Assembly (NCBI RefSeq): GCF_000308815.1
Contig: NZ_BAFX01000005.1
Location: forward strand, 1 to 64,000
Origin: Nocardia concava NBRC 100430
Lineage (GTDB): Bacteria; Actinomycetota; Actinomycetes; Mycobacteriales; Mycobacteriaceae
Direction: 5' to 3'
Length of the DNA stretch: 64,000 bases
Notes under the pieces: model-generated
The model's database searches: none
Seen by the model: the letters and a program-made list of their open reading frames with translations, nothing else
Told to the model about the DNA's origin: nothing
Program-made: the position numbers and the translations under genes
Shown here: piece by piece, positions 57,783 to 64,000 of the stretch
Layout: every line of letters begins with the position of its first letter
Position numbering within the stretch: the first letter of the stretch is position 1

Positions 57783-59033
57783 TTGACCGACGATCCGGTG
57801 ATCACCAATTTGCTGACCGTGCTCGACACCAATCCCGAGCTGCTGCCGGTTCGGATCAGCGTGATCGAGCTGCTGGCGGCCAAGGGCCGGCATGCCGAGG
57901 CGCTCGGCCACTGCGCCACGGCCCTGGCGCAGGATCCGGCGAACGCGCAGATTCACGCGCTGTTGCAACGCAGTACGGCGGCGCTGGCCGGGGGAGCGGT
58001 AGCGTCTTCCGCGCAGTCGCCGGAACCCGATGCCGCCGGGCGGGAAGCAGATGCCACCGGCTACGACTGGGATGCCGCCGAACAGCAGGTCGGCGACATC
58101 ATCGAACCGGCCTTCGTGAACGACAAACCCGAGGTCTACGTCGAGGGCGATGTCGGTCTCTTCGAACGGCCCAAGCTCACCCTCGCCGATGTCGGCGGCA
58201 TGGAGCACGTCAAGCGGCAGCTGGAACTCTCGCTGCTGGGTCCGGTGCGAAACCCGGAGCTGGCCAAGGCCTTCGGCACCAGCGCCCGCGGCGGCCTGCT
58301 GCTCTACGGCCCGCCCGGCTGCGGCAAGACCTTCGTGGCGTCGGCCATCGCGGGCGAGCTCGGCGCGAACTTCTACGCCATCGAGATCGCCGACGTCCTC
58401 AACTGGTACACCGGCCGCAGCGAATACAACCTCAAGCAGGTCTTCCGCACCGCCCGCCGCAAGGCGCCCTGCGTGCTGTTCTTCGACGAGATCGACGCCC
58501 TCGGTCACAAGCGCAGTCACCTGTCCGGTTCCAATTCCCTGCGCTCCACCGTCAATCAGCTGCTCACCGAGATGGATTCGATGACCAGCGACAACGAGGG
58601 CGTCTATGTCATCGGCGCGACCAACCACCCGTGGGACGTCGACGTGGCGCTGCGCCGCCCCGGCCGCTTCGACCGCATGGTCCTGGTGACCCTGCCCGAC
58701 CACGCGGCCCGAGTCTCGATCCTGCGCCACCACCTGAAGGATCGCCCTATCGAAGGCATCGACCTCAACGCCATCGCCACCCGCACCGACAACTACTCCG
58801 GCGCCGACCTGGCCCAGATCTGCAAGGCCGCAACCCAGCTCGCCATGGCCGACTCCATCCGCACCGGCACCGTCCGCCCGGTCCGCATGGACGACATCGC
58901 CACCGCCCTCACCCAAACCCGCCCCAGCACCGGCGCCTGGTTCGAATCCGCCCGCAACGTCGTCGAATTCGCCAACAACGACGGCAGCTACGACGACCTG
59001 GCCACCTACATGCGCACCCGGAAGAACCGATGA
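57783..59033 (+). CDS. AAA+ ATPase with N-terminal TPR-like segment
   Basis: The protein has 416 aa. An N-terminal helical repeat (about 1-70) leads to one classical AAA+ module (about 135-410): Walker A GPPGCGKT near 176, Walker B VLFFDEIDAL near 232, and the second-region motif RRPGRFDRMV with the arginine finger. It resembles single-ring FtsH/VPS4-type ATPases rather than EccA. TTG 57783 has GGGGGAG in front, and TAGCAT at 57744-57749 is a possible -10; GTG 57753 is an alternative. It is coupled to two TPR genes by ATGA overlaps. Confidence 0.85.
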   Translation: MTDDPVITNLLTVLDTNPELLPVRISVIELLAAKGRHAEALGHCATALAQDPANAQIHALLQRSTAALAGGAVASSAQSPEPDAAGREADATGYDWDAAEQQVGDIIEPAFVNDKPEVYVEGDVGLFERPKLTLADVGGMEHVKRQLELSLLGPVRNPELAKAFGTSARGGLLLYGPPGCGKTFVASAIAGELGANFYAIEIADVLNWYTGRSEYNLKQVFRTARRKAPCVLFFDEIDALGHKRSHLSGSNSLRSTVNQLLTEMDSMTSDNEGVYVIGATNHPWDVDVALRRPGRFDRMVLVTLPDHAARVSILRHHLKDRPIEGIDLNAIATRTDNYSGADLAQICKAATQLAMADSIRTGTVRPVRMDDIATALTQTRPSTGAWFESARNVVEFANNDGSYDDLATYMRTRKNR

Positions 59034-60463
59034 ACCCCAAGCTCGAACAGGCTCTCACGCTGGCCGAGCTGGGCCGACCGGAGGCGGGGTGCGAGCTGGC
59101 GACCGAGGTGGTGGCCGCCAACCCGAACGATGTGCGGGCGCTGTACGTGCTCGCATCCCTGTCGCTCCTGTGCGCCGAGAACCAGTGCGCCTTCGACTGC
59201 GCGACATCAGCGTTGGCCATCGCACCCGAGGGTGACGCGCTCTGGACGATCCGGGCCCGGGCCGCCTACAACCTCTCCTCGGGAGCGGACCCCGGATCTC
59301 CGGATCGCGTGGAGTGGTATCGCATCGCGGTGTCCGCCGCGCGGCGCGCGGTGGAACTCGATCCCGCGAAGCCGGAGAATCTCGTCGTTTACGGGTTCCT
59401 GCTCTCGCCGATCGATCGGGCCGTGGGGCTGGCCGCGCTCGACCGAGCACTCGAACTGGACCCGGAGAACCTCGAGGCATTTCAGCTGCGTTCGACCATA
59501 TATCGAGTGGCCGGGGAGCCGGATCGGGCCGAGGAGTCTTTACGGGAAGTGCTGCGCCTCGACCCGGCCAACGCCAAGGCCGTCCACAAACTGGCCGGAG
59601 TGGCCAGGGAACGTGGAGATCTGGACGAGGCGGCCGCACGCTTGCGGCAGGCAGGACAGCTGGACCCGGCCGGAGCCGATGAGGTTCGCCGTGAGCTCGG
59701 TTGGGTGCTGGCTGAGCAGCGGCGACTGTCCGAGGCGGCATCGGAACCACCGCCGATCGAACCTGCCCGGCCGCACCGAGTTTCACCGAATATCCTGGTC
59801 GACGATCCGGAACTGCTGGCGGAACTGCGGCGCTGCGATGCCGATCGATGGCGCAGTATCGAGCCCGCCGATGTCGAGCAGGCCACGGCGCGATTGGCGG
59901 AGCTGCGGCAGGAACAGCCTGAAAACGCCGACATCCTTTATGAATCCGCGCTCGCCGATTGGTTGTGCGGTCGCCGCCGCGCCGCGATCAACCGGCTGCG
60001 CAAGGTCGCCCGACTGGATCCGGCGCGGATGGGGCAGGTCGAGGCGCACATCGCGACCCTCGAGGCCGAGGACGAGCGGGCCATCGAGGCGCGGGCGGCG
60101 CGGCGCGAGAAGCAGACTCGACAGCAGCATGAGCGGCAGCTCGAGAACGATGTCGAACACGCCGCGGAGCAGGCGATCGCGCGTCGCGAGCGGCGGGAGC
60201 GGGCCAAGGTTCGCCGTGGGCTCGGCTCGTCGGCATCCGGCGTGGATCTCGCTGCCGCCGTGCGCGTTCGGCGGAAAATCCGGTGGCTGGTTCTGATCCC
60301 GGCGCTCCTCCTCGCGCGGCTGGCCCTCTATGCCTGCGCCTCTCACGCCGACGATCACCGGTCGGTCCCGTCGCCGACCACCGGCGCGCCGATGTACCAG
60401 CCTTACGAGCCGCCCCATCTGCCCGAGATACCACCGTCGGCAAGTAGTCCGAGGCAGGGATGA
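59030..60463 (+). CDS. TPR-repeat protein with one TM segment
   Basis: The protein has 477 aa. About five TPR units fill residues 1-320, a basic coiled-coil stretch (EDERAIEARAARREKQTRQQ) follows, then a single hydrophobic segment (WLVLIPALLLARLALYACA) and a short proline-rich extracytoplasmic tail. It is likely an inner-membrane adaptor with cytoplasmic TPRs facing the AAA+ partner. ATG 59030 overlaps the AAA+ stop by 4 nt. Paralogue of the next gene. Confidence 0.8.
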   Translation: MNPKLEQALTLAELGRPEAGCELATEVVAANPNDVRALYVLASLSLLCAENQCAFDCATSALAIAPEGDALWTIRARAAYNLSSGADPGSPDRVEWYRIAVSAARRAVELDPAKPENLVVYGFLLSPIDRAVGLAALDRALELDPENLEAFQLRSTIYRVAGEPDRAEESLREVLRLDPANAKAVHKLAGVARERGDLDEAAARLRQAGQLDPAGADEVRRELGWVLAEQRRLSEAASEPPPIEPARPHRVSPNILVDDPELLAELRRCDADRWRSIEPADVEQATARLAELRQEQPENADILYESALADWLCGRRRAAINRLRKVARLDPARMGQVEAHIATLEAEDERAIEARAARREKQTRQQHERQLENDVEHAAEQAIARRERRERAKVRRGLGSSASGVDLAAAVRVRRKIRWLVLIPALLLARLALYACASHADDHRSVPSPTTGAPMYQPYEPPHLPEIPPSASSPRQG

Positions 60464-61467
60464 GCGAGAAGATCGAGAAGGCGCTGATCCTCAGCGAACT
60501 CGGGCGGTTCGAAGCGGCGCGGGAGCTGCTGGCGGAGGTGCTCGCCGCTGAGCCGGACAACGCGACCGCGCTGGCGCGCATGGCCGACCTGTGCCGCCAG
60601 CTGGGGGAATACGAATGGGCGCTGGAGTTTTCGGCGGCTGCCCTGCGGGTGGCGCCGAATGCCGACTATGCCTGGCGAATACGGGCACTGTCGGAGTATC
60701 GGCTGAACCTGGCCACGAAAGGCGCCCCGGCCGCGGGGCACCGATCGCGGGCGTTGGCGGCGGCGCGCCGGGCCGTCGAACTGAGCCCCGATGAGGTGGA
60801 AAGCCTCCGGGTCCAGGCGATCGTCCAGTGGGACACCGACCCGGCGGCGGCGCTGCGGGTCCTGGACCGGGCCCTGGAACTGGATCCCGACAATGTCCGC
60901 TCACATATGCTGCGCGGCTTGATCTTTCGCTGGCAGCTGCGGGCTCCCGACGCGTTGGACCGGGCCGAGGCGGCCTTCCGCGAGGCACTGCGCCTGCAAC
61001 CCGAGCACTCCCAGGCGCTCTACGAGCTGGCACTGATCACCGTGGAACGCGGCGATATCCGAAGGGCCAGACAGCAATTGCGCCGGGTGGCCGAGCTCGA
61101 CCCCGAGTACGGCGACAATGTGCGCGAGCAGCTGGAGCGTGTCACCAAACTGGCCAATAGCCTGGCCGCCCAGCGGACCGCCCGGGAAGCCGCTGCCTTC
61201 CAAGGCAATCAGCTAACGAGTGGCTTCCGTGTCGGTCGTTTCGGTCGCTTTGCCGCGTTCTTCGTGGCCATCATGCTGATCCGTGGTCTGGTCTCGGCTT
61301 GCTCGAATGACTCCCCGAGCCCCGCCCACGACAATCGGCACCCGACGCAGCCCTACCTCCCGTCGGAGTACCTGCACCCGCCAACGTTCCTCCCGAGGCC
61401 GACCCTGCCCCCGGACTGGCGTTCGCAGTTCCCCCAACCAACCGTCCAAGTGCCCGGGCCGCCCTGA
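60460..61467 (+). CDS. TPR-repeat protein with one TM segment (paralogue)
   Basis: The protein has 335 aa, a shorter diverged copy of the preceding one: TPR units to about residue 220, then a hydrophobic segment (FAAFFVAIMLIRGLVSAC) and a proline-rich tail. Both start with the same pattern (EKALILSELGRFEA here, EQALTLAELGRPEA there). It overlaps the previous gene by 4 nt (ATGA). The tandem duplication suggests different clients or a hetero-oligomer with the AAA+ ATPase. Family unknown. Confidence 0.8.
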   Translation: MSEKIEKALILSELGRFEAARELLAEVLAAEPDNATALARMADLCRQLGEYEWALEFSAAALRVAPNADYAWRIRALSEYRLNLATKGAPAAGHRSRALAAARRAVELSPDEVESLRVQAIVQWDTDPAAALRVLDRALELDPDNVRSHMLRGLIFRWQLRAPDALDRAEAAFREALRLQPEHSQALYELALITVERGDIRRARQQLRRVAELDPEYGDNVREQLERVTKLANSLAAQRTAREAAAFQGNQLTSGFRVGRFGRFAAFFVAIMLIRGLVSACSNDSPSPAHDNRHPTQPYLPSEYLHPPTFLPRPTLPPDWRSQFPQPTVQVPGPP

Positions 61468-61534
61468 CCCATCGCCCGATAGCAGCTGGTCGGAGCCGCC
61501 GAGACTGTATACACCTTTGTTTACCGAGGGCCCT

Positions 61535-61569
61535 GCCCAGTTTTCTTGACTAGTTCCAGAAAACTGGGC
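61535..61569 (+). promoter_or_regulatory. Inverted repeat upstream of the catalase gene
   Basis: GCCCAGTTTTCT and AGAAAACTGGGC are perfect 12-bp arms with an 11-bp centre, ending 12 bp before the catalase ATG. This is a candidate operator or an RNA hairpin near the ribosome-binding site. A palindrome TGTATACA at 61506-61513 lies just upstream. Confidence 0.55.
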
Positions 61570-61581
61570 AGGCTCGGATCC

Positions 61582-63042
61582 ATGACCAAGGCGACCACCA
61601 CCAATTCCGGCGCCCCCGTGCCCAGCGACAACGAGTCGCTCACCGCGGGTACCCAGGGCCCGATCCTGCTCCACGACCACTACCTGATCGAGAAGCTGGC
61701 TCAGTTCAACCGGGAGCGGGTGCCGGAGCGTGTGGTGCACGCCAAGGGCGCGGGCGCTTTTGGCGAACTGGTGGTTACCGGTGATGTGAGCCGCTACACC
61801 AAGGCCGCGGTGTTCCAGCCGGGCACGCGCACCGAGTCGCTGGTGCGTTTCTCCACCGTCGCCGGTGAGCAGGGCAGCCCCGACACCTGGCGCGACCCGC
61901 GCGGTTTCGCGGTGAAGTTCTACACCACCGAGGGCAACCTCGACATCGTCGGCAACAACACCCCGGTGTTCTTCATCAAGGACCCGATCAAGTTCCCCGA
62001 CTTCATCCACTCGCAGAAGCGCCTGCCGGGCAGCGGTCTGCGCGACGCCAACATGCAGTGGGACTTCTGGACCCTGCGTCCGGAGACCGCCCACCAGGTC
62101 ACCTGGCTGATGGGCGACCGCGGCATCCCGGCCACCCTGCGCCACATGGACGGCTTCGGTTCGCACACCTACCAGTGGATCAACGCGGCGGGCGAGCGCT
62201 TCTGGGTGAAGTACCACTTCAAGACCGATCAGGGCATCAAGTGCCTGACCCAGGCCGAGGCCGACGAGATCGCCGGTAAGGACGCCGACTTCCACCGTCG
62301 CGATCTGTACGAGGCCATCGAGCGCGGCGACCACCCGTCCTGGACCCTGAAGGTCCAGATCATGCCGGTCGCCGAGGCGGAGAACTACCGCTTCAACCCG
62401 TTCGACCTGACCAAGGTCTGGTCGCAGCAGGACTACCCGCTCATCGAGGTCGGCCGCTGGACCCTGAACCGCAACCCCGCGAACTACTTCGTGGACATCG
62501 AGCAGGCCGCCTTCGAGCCCTCGAACACCGTTCCCGGCGTTGCCTTCTCGCCCGACAAGATGCTGCTGGGCCGCGTGTTCGCCTACGCCGACGCGCACCG
62601 CTACCGGATCGGCGCCAACTACGCGCAGCTGCCGCCGAACCGGCCCAAGGCCGCGCAGGTGAACTCCTACTCGCAGGACGGCGCGATGCGGTTCTCGCAC
62701 AACGCCTCCAGCGTCCCCGTGTACGCGCCCAACTCCTTCGGCGGCCCGCACGCCGATGCCGAGCGCGCCATCGACGACGGTGCGTGGGCCTTCGACCCGA
62801 CCATGGTCCGGGCCGGTTACGTCACCCACCGCGAGGACAACGACTTCGCGCAGGCCGGCACCCTGGTTCGCGAGGTCATGGACGACGCGCAGCGGGATCG
62901 CCTGGTGGGCAATGTGGTCGGCCACATCCTCGGTGGCGTCCGCGAGCCGATCCTGAGCCGCGTGTTCGACTACTGGAAGAGCGTCGACGCCGATCTCGGC
63001 AAGCGCATCGAGGTGGGCGTCCGCGAGCAGCTGGGCAAGTAG
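61582..63042 (+). CDS. katA: Catalase (monofunctional, haem)
   Basis: The small-subunit catalase has 486 aa and disproportionates hydrogen peroxide. The essential histidine is H53 in [11 protein letters not shown], the asparagine in [12 protein letters not shown], and the haem-ligand tyrosine in [19 protein letters not shown] 61582 gives the family-like start; there is no 3' flavodoxin-like domain. A strong inverted repeat just upstream suggests specific regulation, and the MerR gene downstream may or may not be connected. A terminator follows. Confidence 0.95.
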   Translation: MTKATTTNSGAPVPSDNESLTAGTQGPILLHDHYLIEKLAQFNRERVPERVVHAKGAGAFGELVVTGDVSRYTKAAVFQPGTRTESLVRFSTVAGEQGSPDTWRDPRGFAVKFYTTEGNLDIVGNNTPVFFIKDPIKFPDFIHSQKRLPGSGLRDANMQWDFWTLRPETAHQVTWLMGDRGIPATLRHMDGFGSHTYQWINAAGERFWVKYHFKTDQGIKCLTQAEADEIAGKDADFHRRDLYEAIERGDHPSWTLKVQIMPVAEAENYRFNPFDLTKVWSQQDYPLIEVGRWTLNRNPANYFVDIEQAAFEPSNTVPGVAFSPDKMLLGRVFAYADAHRYRIGANYAQLPPNRPKAAQVNSYSQDGAMRFSHNASSVPVYAPNSFGGPHADAERAIDDGAWAFDPTMVRAGYVTHREDNDFAQAGTLVREVMDDAQRDRLVGNVVGHILGGVREPILSRVFDYWKSVDADLGKRIEVGVREQLGK

Positions 63043-63060
63043 GAACCAAGAGCGATAAGT

Positions 63061-63096
63061 CGAAGGCCCGCACCGCGTCAGCGGTGCGGGCCTTCG
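63061..63096 (+). terminator. Terminator hairpin after the catalase gene
   Basis: A perfect 16-bp stem (63061-63076 and 63081-63096) with a GTCA loop lies 19 nt after the catalase stop. Confidence 0.88.
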
Positions 63097-63110
63097 CCGT
63101 GTCCAAAGCC

Positions 63111-63131
63111 GATAGCGCAGCTATCTATGAT
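63111..63131 (+). promoter_or_regulatory. Candidate operator and -10 of the downstream merR gene
   Basis: GATAGC-GCA-GCTATC (63111-63125) is a perfect dyad, and TATGAT at 63126-63131 is a good -10. The dyad lies just upstream of the -10, as in MerR-regulated promoters. No convincing -35 is seen. Confidence 0.5.
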
Positions 63132-63159
63132 GAGTGGTCCGCGCCGACAAGGAGGTCCG

Positions 63160-63807
63160 ATGCGAATCGGGGAGCTGAGCAAGGCCAGTGGTGTCACCAC
63201 CCCGACGATCAAGTACTACCTGCGGGAAGGCCTGCTGCCCAAGGGCGAAGCGACCGGCCACAACCAGGCCCAGTACGGCGAAACCCACCTCCGCCGCCTC
63301 CGCCTGATCCGCGCGCTCGTCGAGGTCGGCGGCCTCTCCATCGCCGCGGCCCGCGATGTCATTGCGGCCCTGGACGATCCGAACCTCGGCACCCACAAGA
63401 TCCTCGGCGTGGCACAGAAGACCGCCACCCGCAGCATCGCCTTCTGTGACGAGGAGTCGCGAACCGCCGGGCTCGCGGAGGTGCGGGCGATGGTGGACCG
63501 CCTGGGCTGGCGCGTCGGACGGGACAATCCTGCGGTGCTGGCCGCCGCCGAAGTGGTCGGCGCGCTACGGCAATTGGGCCACGACGACATCGTGGACCGC
63601 CTCGACGACTACGCCCGCGCCCTGGAACCGGTCGCCGAATTGGATCTGGCCGCGGTGGCCGCCCAGGGCGCCGATATCGACGGCATGGCCGAGACCGTCG
63701 TCGTCGGAAACGTGCTCGGAGACGAGCTGATCAGCGCGCTGCGGCATCTCGCCCAGACCGAGCGCTCCGCCGAATTCTTCAACTTCCAGCCAGGATCGAA
63801 TCCGTGA
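63160..63807 (+). CDS. MerR-family regulator
   Basis: The protein has 215 aa. The winged helix begins MRIGELSKASGVTTPTIKYYLREGLLPKG, of the MerR type. The C-terminal domain (about 80-215) is helical with no GyrI fold, and C at about 89 could take part in sensing. ATG 63160 has AGGAGG. A dyad upstream suggests autoregulation. Its last 29 bp overlap the convergent TetR gene. Confidence 0.88.
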   Translation: MRIGELSKASGVTTPTIKYYLREGLLPKGEATGHNQAQYGETHLRRLRLIRALVEVGGLSIAAARDVIAALDDPNLGTHKILGVAQKTATRSIAFCDEESRTAGLAEVRAMVDRLGWRVGRDNPAVLAAAEVVGALRQLGHDDIVDRLDDYARALEPVAELDLAAVAAQGADIDGMAETVVVGNVLGDELISALRHLAQTERSAEFFNFQPGSNP

Positions 63808-64000
63808 GGCGCTCGGCGACGCGATCGTCCAGCGGTGCGTGGCCCAGTATGAAGCGATACCAGAACACCCCGTAGAACTGGTCGACCAGCAACTCGAGGT
63901 CGGCGTCCGCGCGCAGTTCGCCGCGCTGCTGTCCGCGCGCGAGCACGGCCCGCACCGCTTCCCGTCGCTGCGCGGTGAAGGTCCGCAGCAATTCGGCCAG
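63779..64000 (-). CDS. TetR-family regulator, C-terminal part (partial at window edge)
   Basis: The frame extends past the window edge. The visible 73 residues (LAELLRTFTAQRREAVRAVLARGQ at the edge, ending LTDSILAGS) are the C-terminal TetR_C-like domain with the LLVDQFYGVFWYRFILGHAPLDD segment common in TetR regulators. The DNA-binding part lies outside. It converges on merR with a 29-bp overlap. Confidence 0.7.
   Translation of the reverse strand: MAELLRTFTAQRREAVRAVLARGQQRGELRADADLELLVDQFYGVFWYRFILGHAPLDDRVAERLTDSILAGS

Noticed and set aside
57783..59033. EccA-type ESX ATPase
   Set aside because: EccA has a large TPR half and a CbbX-like AAA domain; this ATPase is FtsH/VPS4-like, short, and no ESX gene is near.

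Overview
The window is high-GC actinobacterial chromosome, most likely from Nocardia or a close relative in the Mycobacteriales. This is inferred from gene order and protein families: dnaX, a methyltransferase/FAD-oxidase pair, an SRPBCC protein, ybaB-recR, murT-gatD, leuA and ask-asd form a backbone also known from mycobacteria, here interrupted by accessory blocks. There are no tRNA or rRNA genes, insertion sequences, integrases or CRISPR arrays that I can recognise.

Layout. 0-4 kb: the 3' end of dnaX, then a fadA-fadB beta-oxidation operon with a candidate promoter, a palindromic operator and a terminator. 4-9.4 kb: a PknK-type Ser/Thr kinase fused to a MalT-like ATPase, then a membrane-anchored esterase. 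9.4-12.2 kb: a translationally coupled FAD oxidase/SAM methyltransferase pair of the type that makes mid-chain methyl-branched fatty acids (tuberculostearic acid). 12.4-20.4 kb: an accessory block with a giant TIR / degenerate phosphoesterase / NACHT / pentapeptide / 15x WD40 protein (1948 aa), a divergent ArsB/NhaD-like permease and an unrecognised two-TM protein. This is the strongest candidate for an immune-type conflict system. 20.5-24.5 kb: SRPBCC, VOC and MerR genes, ybaB-recR and small unknowns. 24.6-32.9 kb: a four-gene transglutaminase/DUF2126, ATP-grasp/alpha-E, transglutaminase and zinc-peptidase operon. 33-36.9 kb: leuA behind a leucine-rich leader peptide and attenuator hairpin, then a MinD-like ATPase with a long Pro/Gly/Gln-rich tail. 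37-42.6 kb: LLM oxidoreductase, LysR regulator, EamA exporter, Tat-exported flavin oxidoreductase, PPOX protein. 42.7-44.6 kb: murT-gatD for lipid II amidation. 44.7-51.8 kb: a cholesterol-oxidase-like GMC enzyme, a voltage-sensor-like membrane protein, LtrA, SRPBCC, DUF1918, TetR/DHFR-like and MarR/SnoaL-like divergent pairs. 51.9-54.2 kb: ask-asd with a terminator. 54.2-61.5 kb: two tiny coupled genes, an XRE regulator, a serine hydrolase, and a coupled operon of an AAA+ ATPase with two tandem membrane-anchored TPR paralogues, a second candidate for an undescribed system. 61.5-64 kb: catalase, a MerR regulator and the end of a TetR gene.

Regulatory DNA is unusually legible. There are two MerR-type promoters with 19-bp spacers and probable leaderless starts, several palindromic operators, a ribosome-mediated attenuator before leuA, an inverted repeat masking the ask ribosome-binding site, and six strong terminator-like hairpins. 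Long open frames opposite the real genes are common, as expected at this GC content, and were left out.
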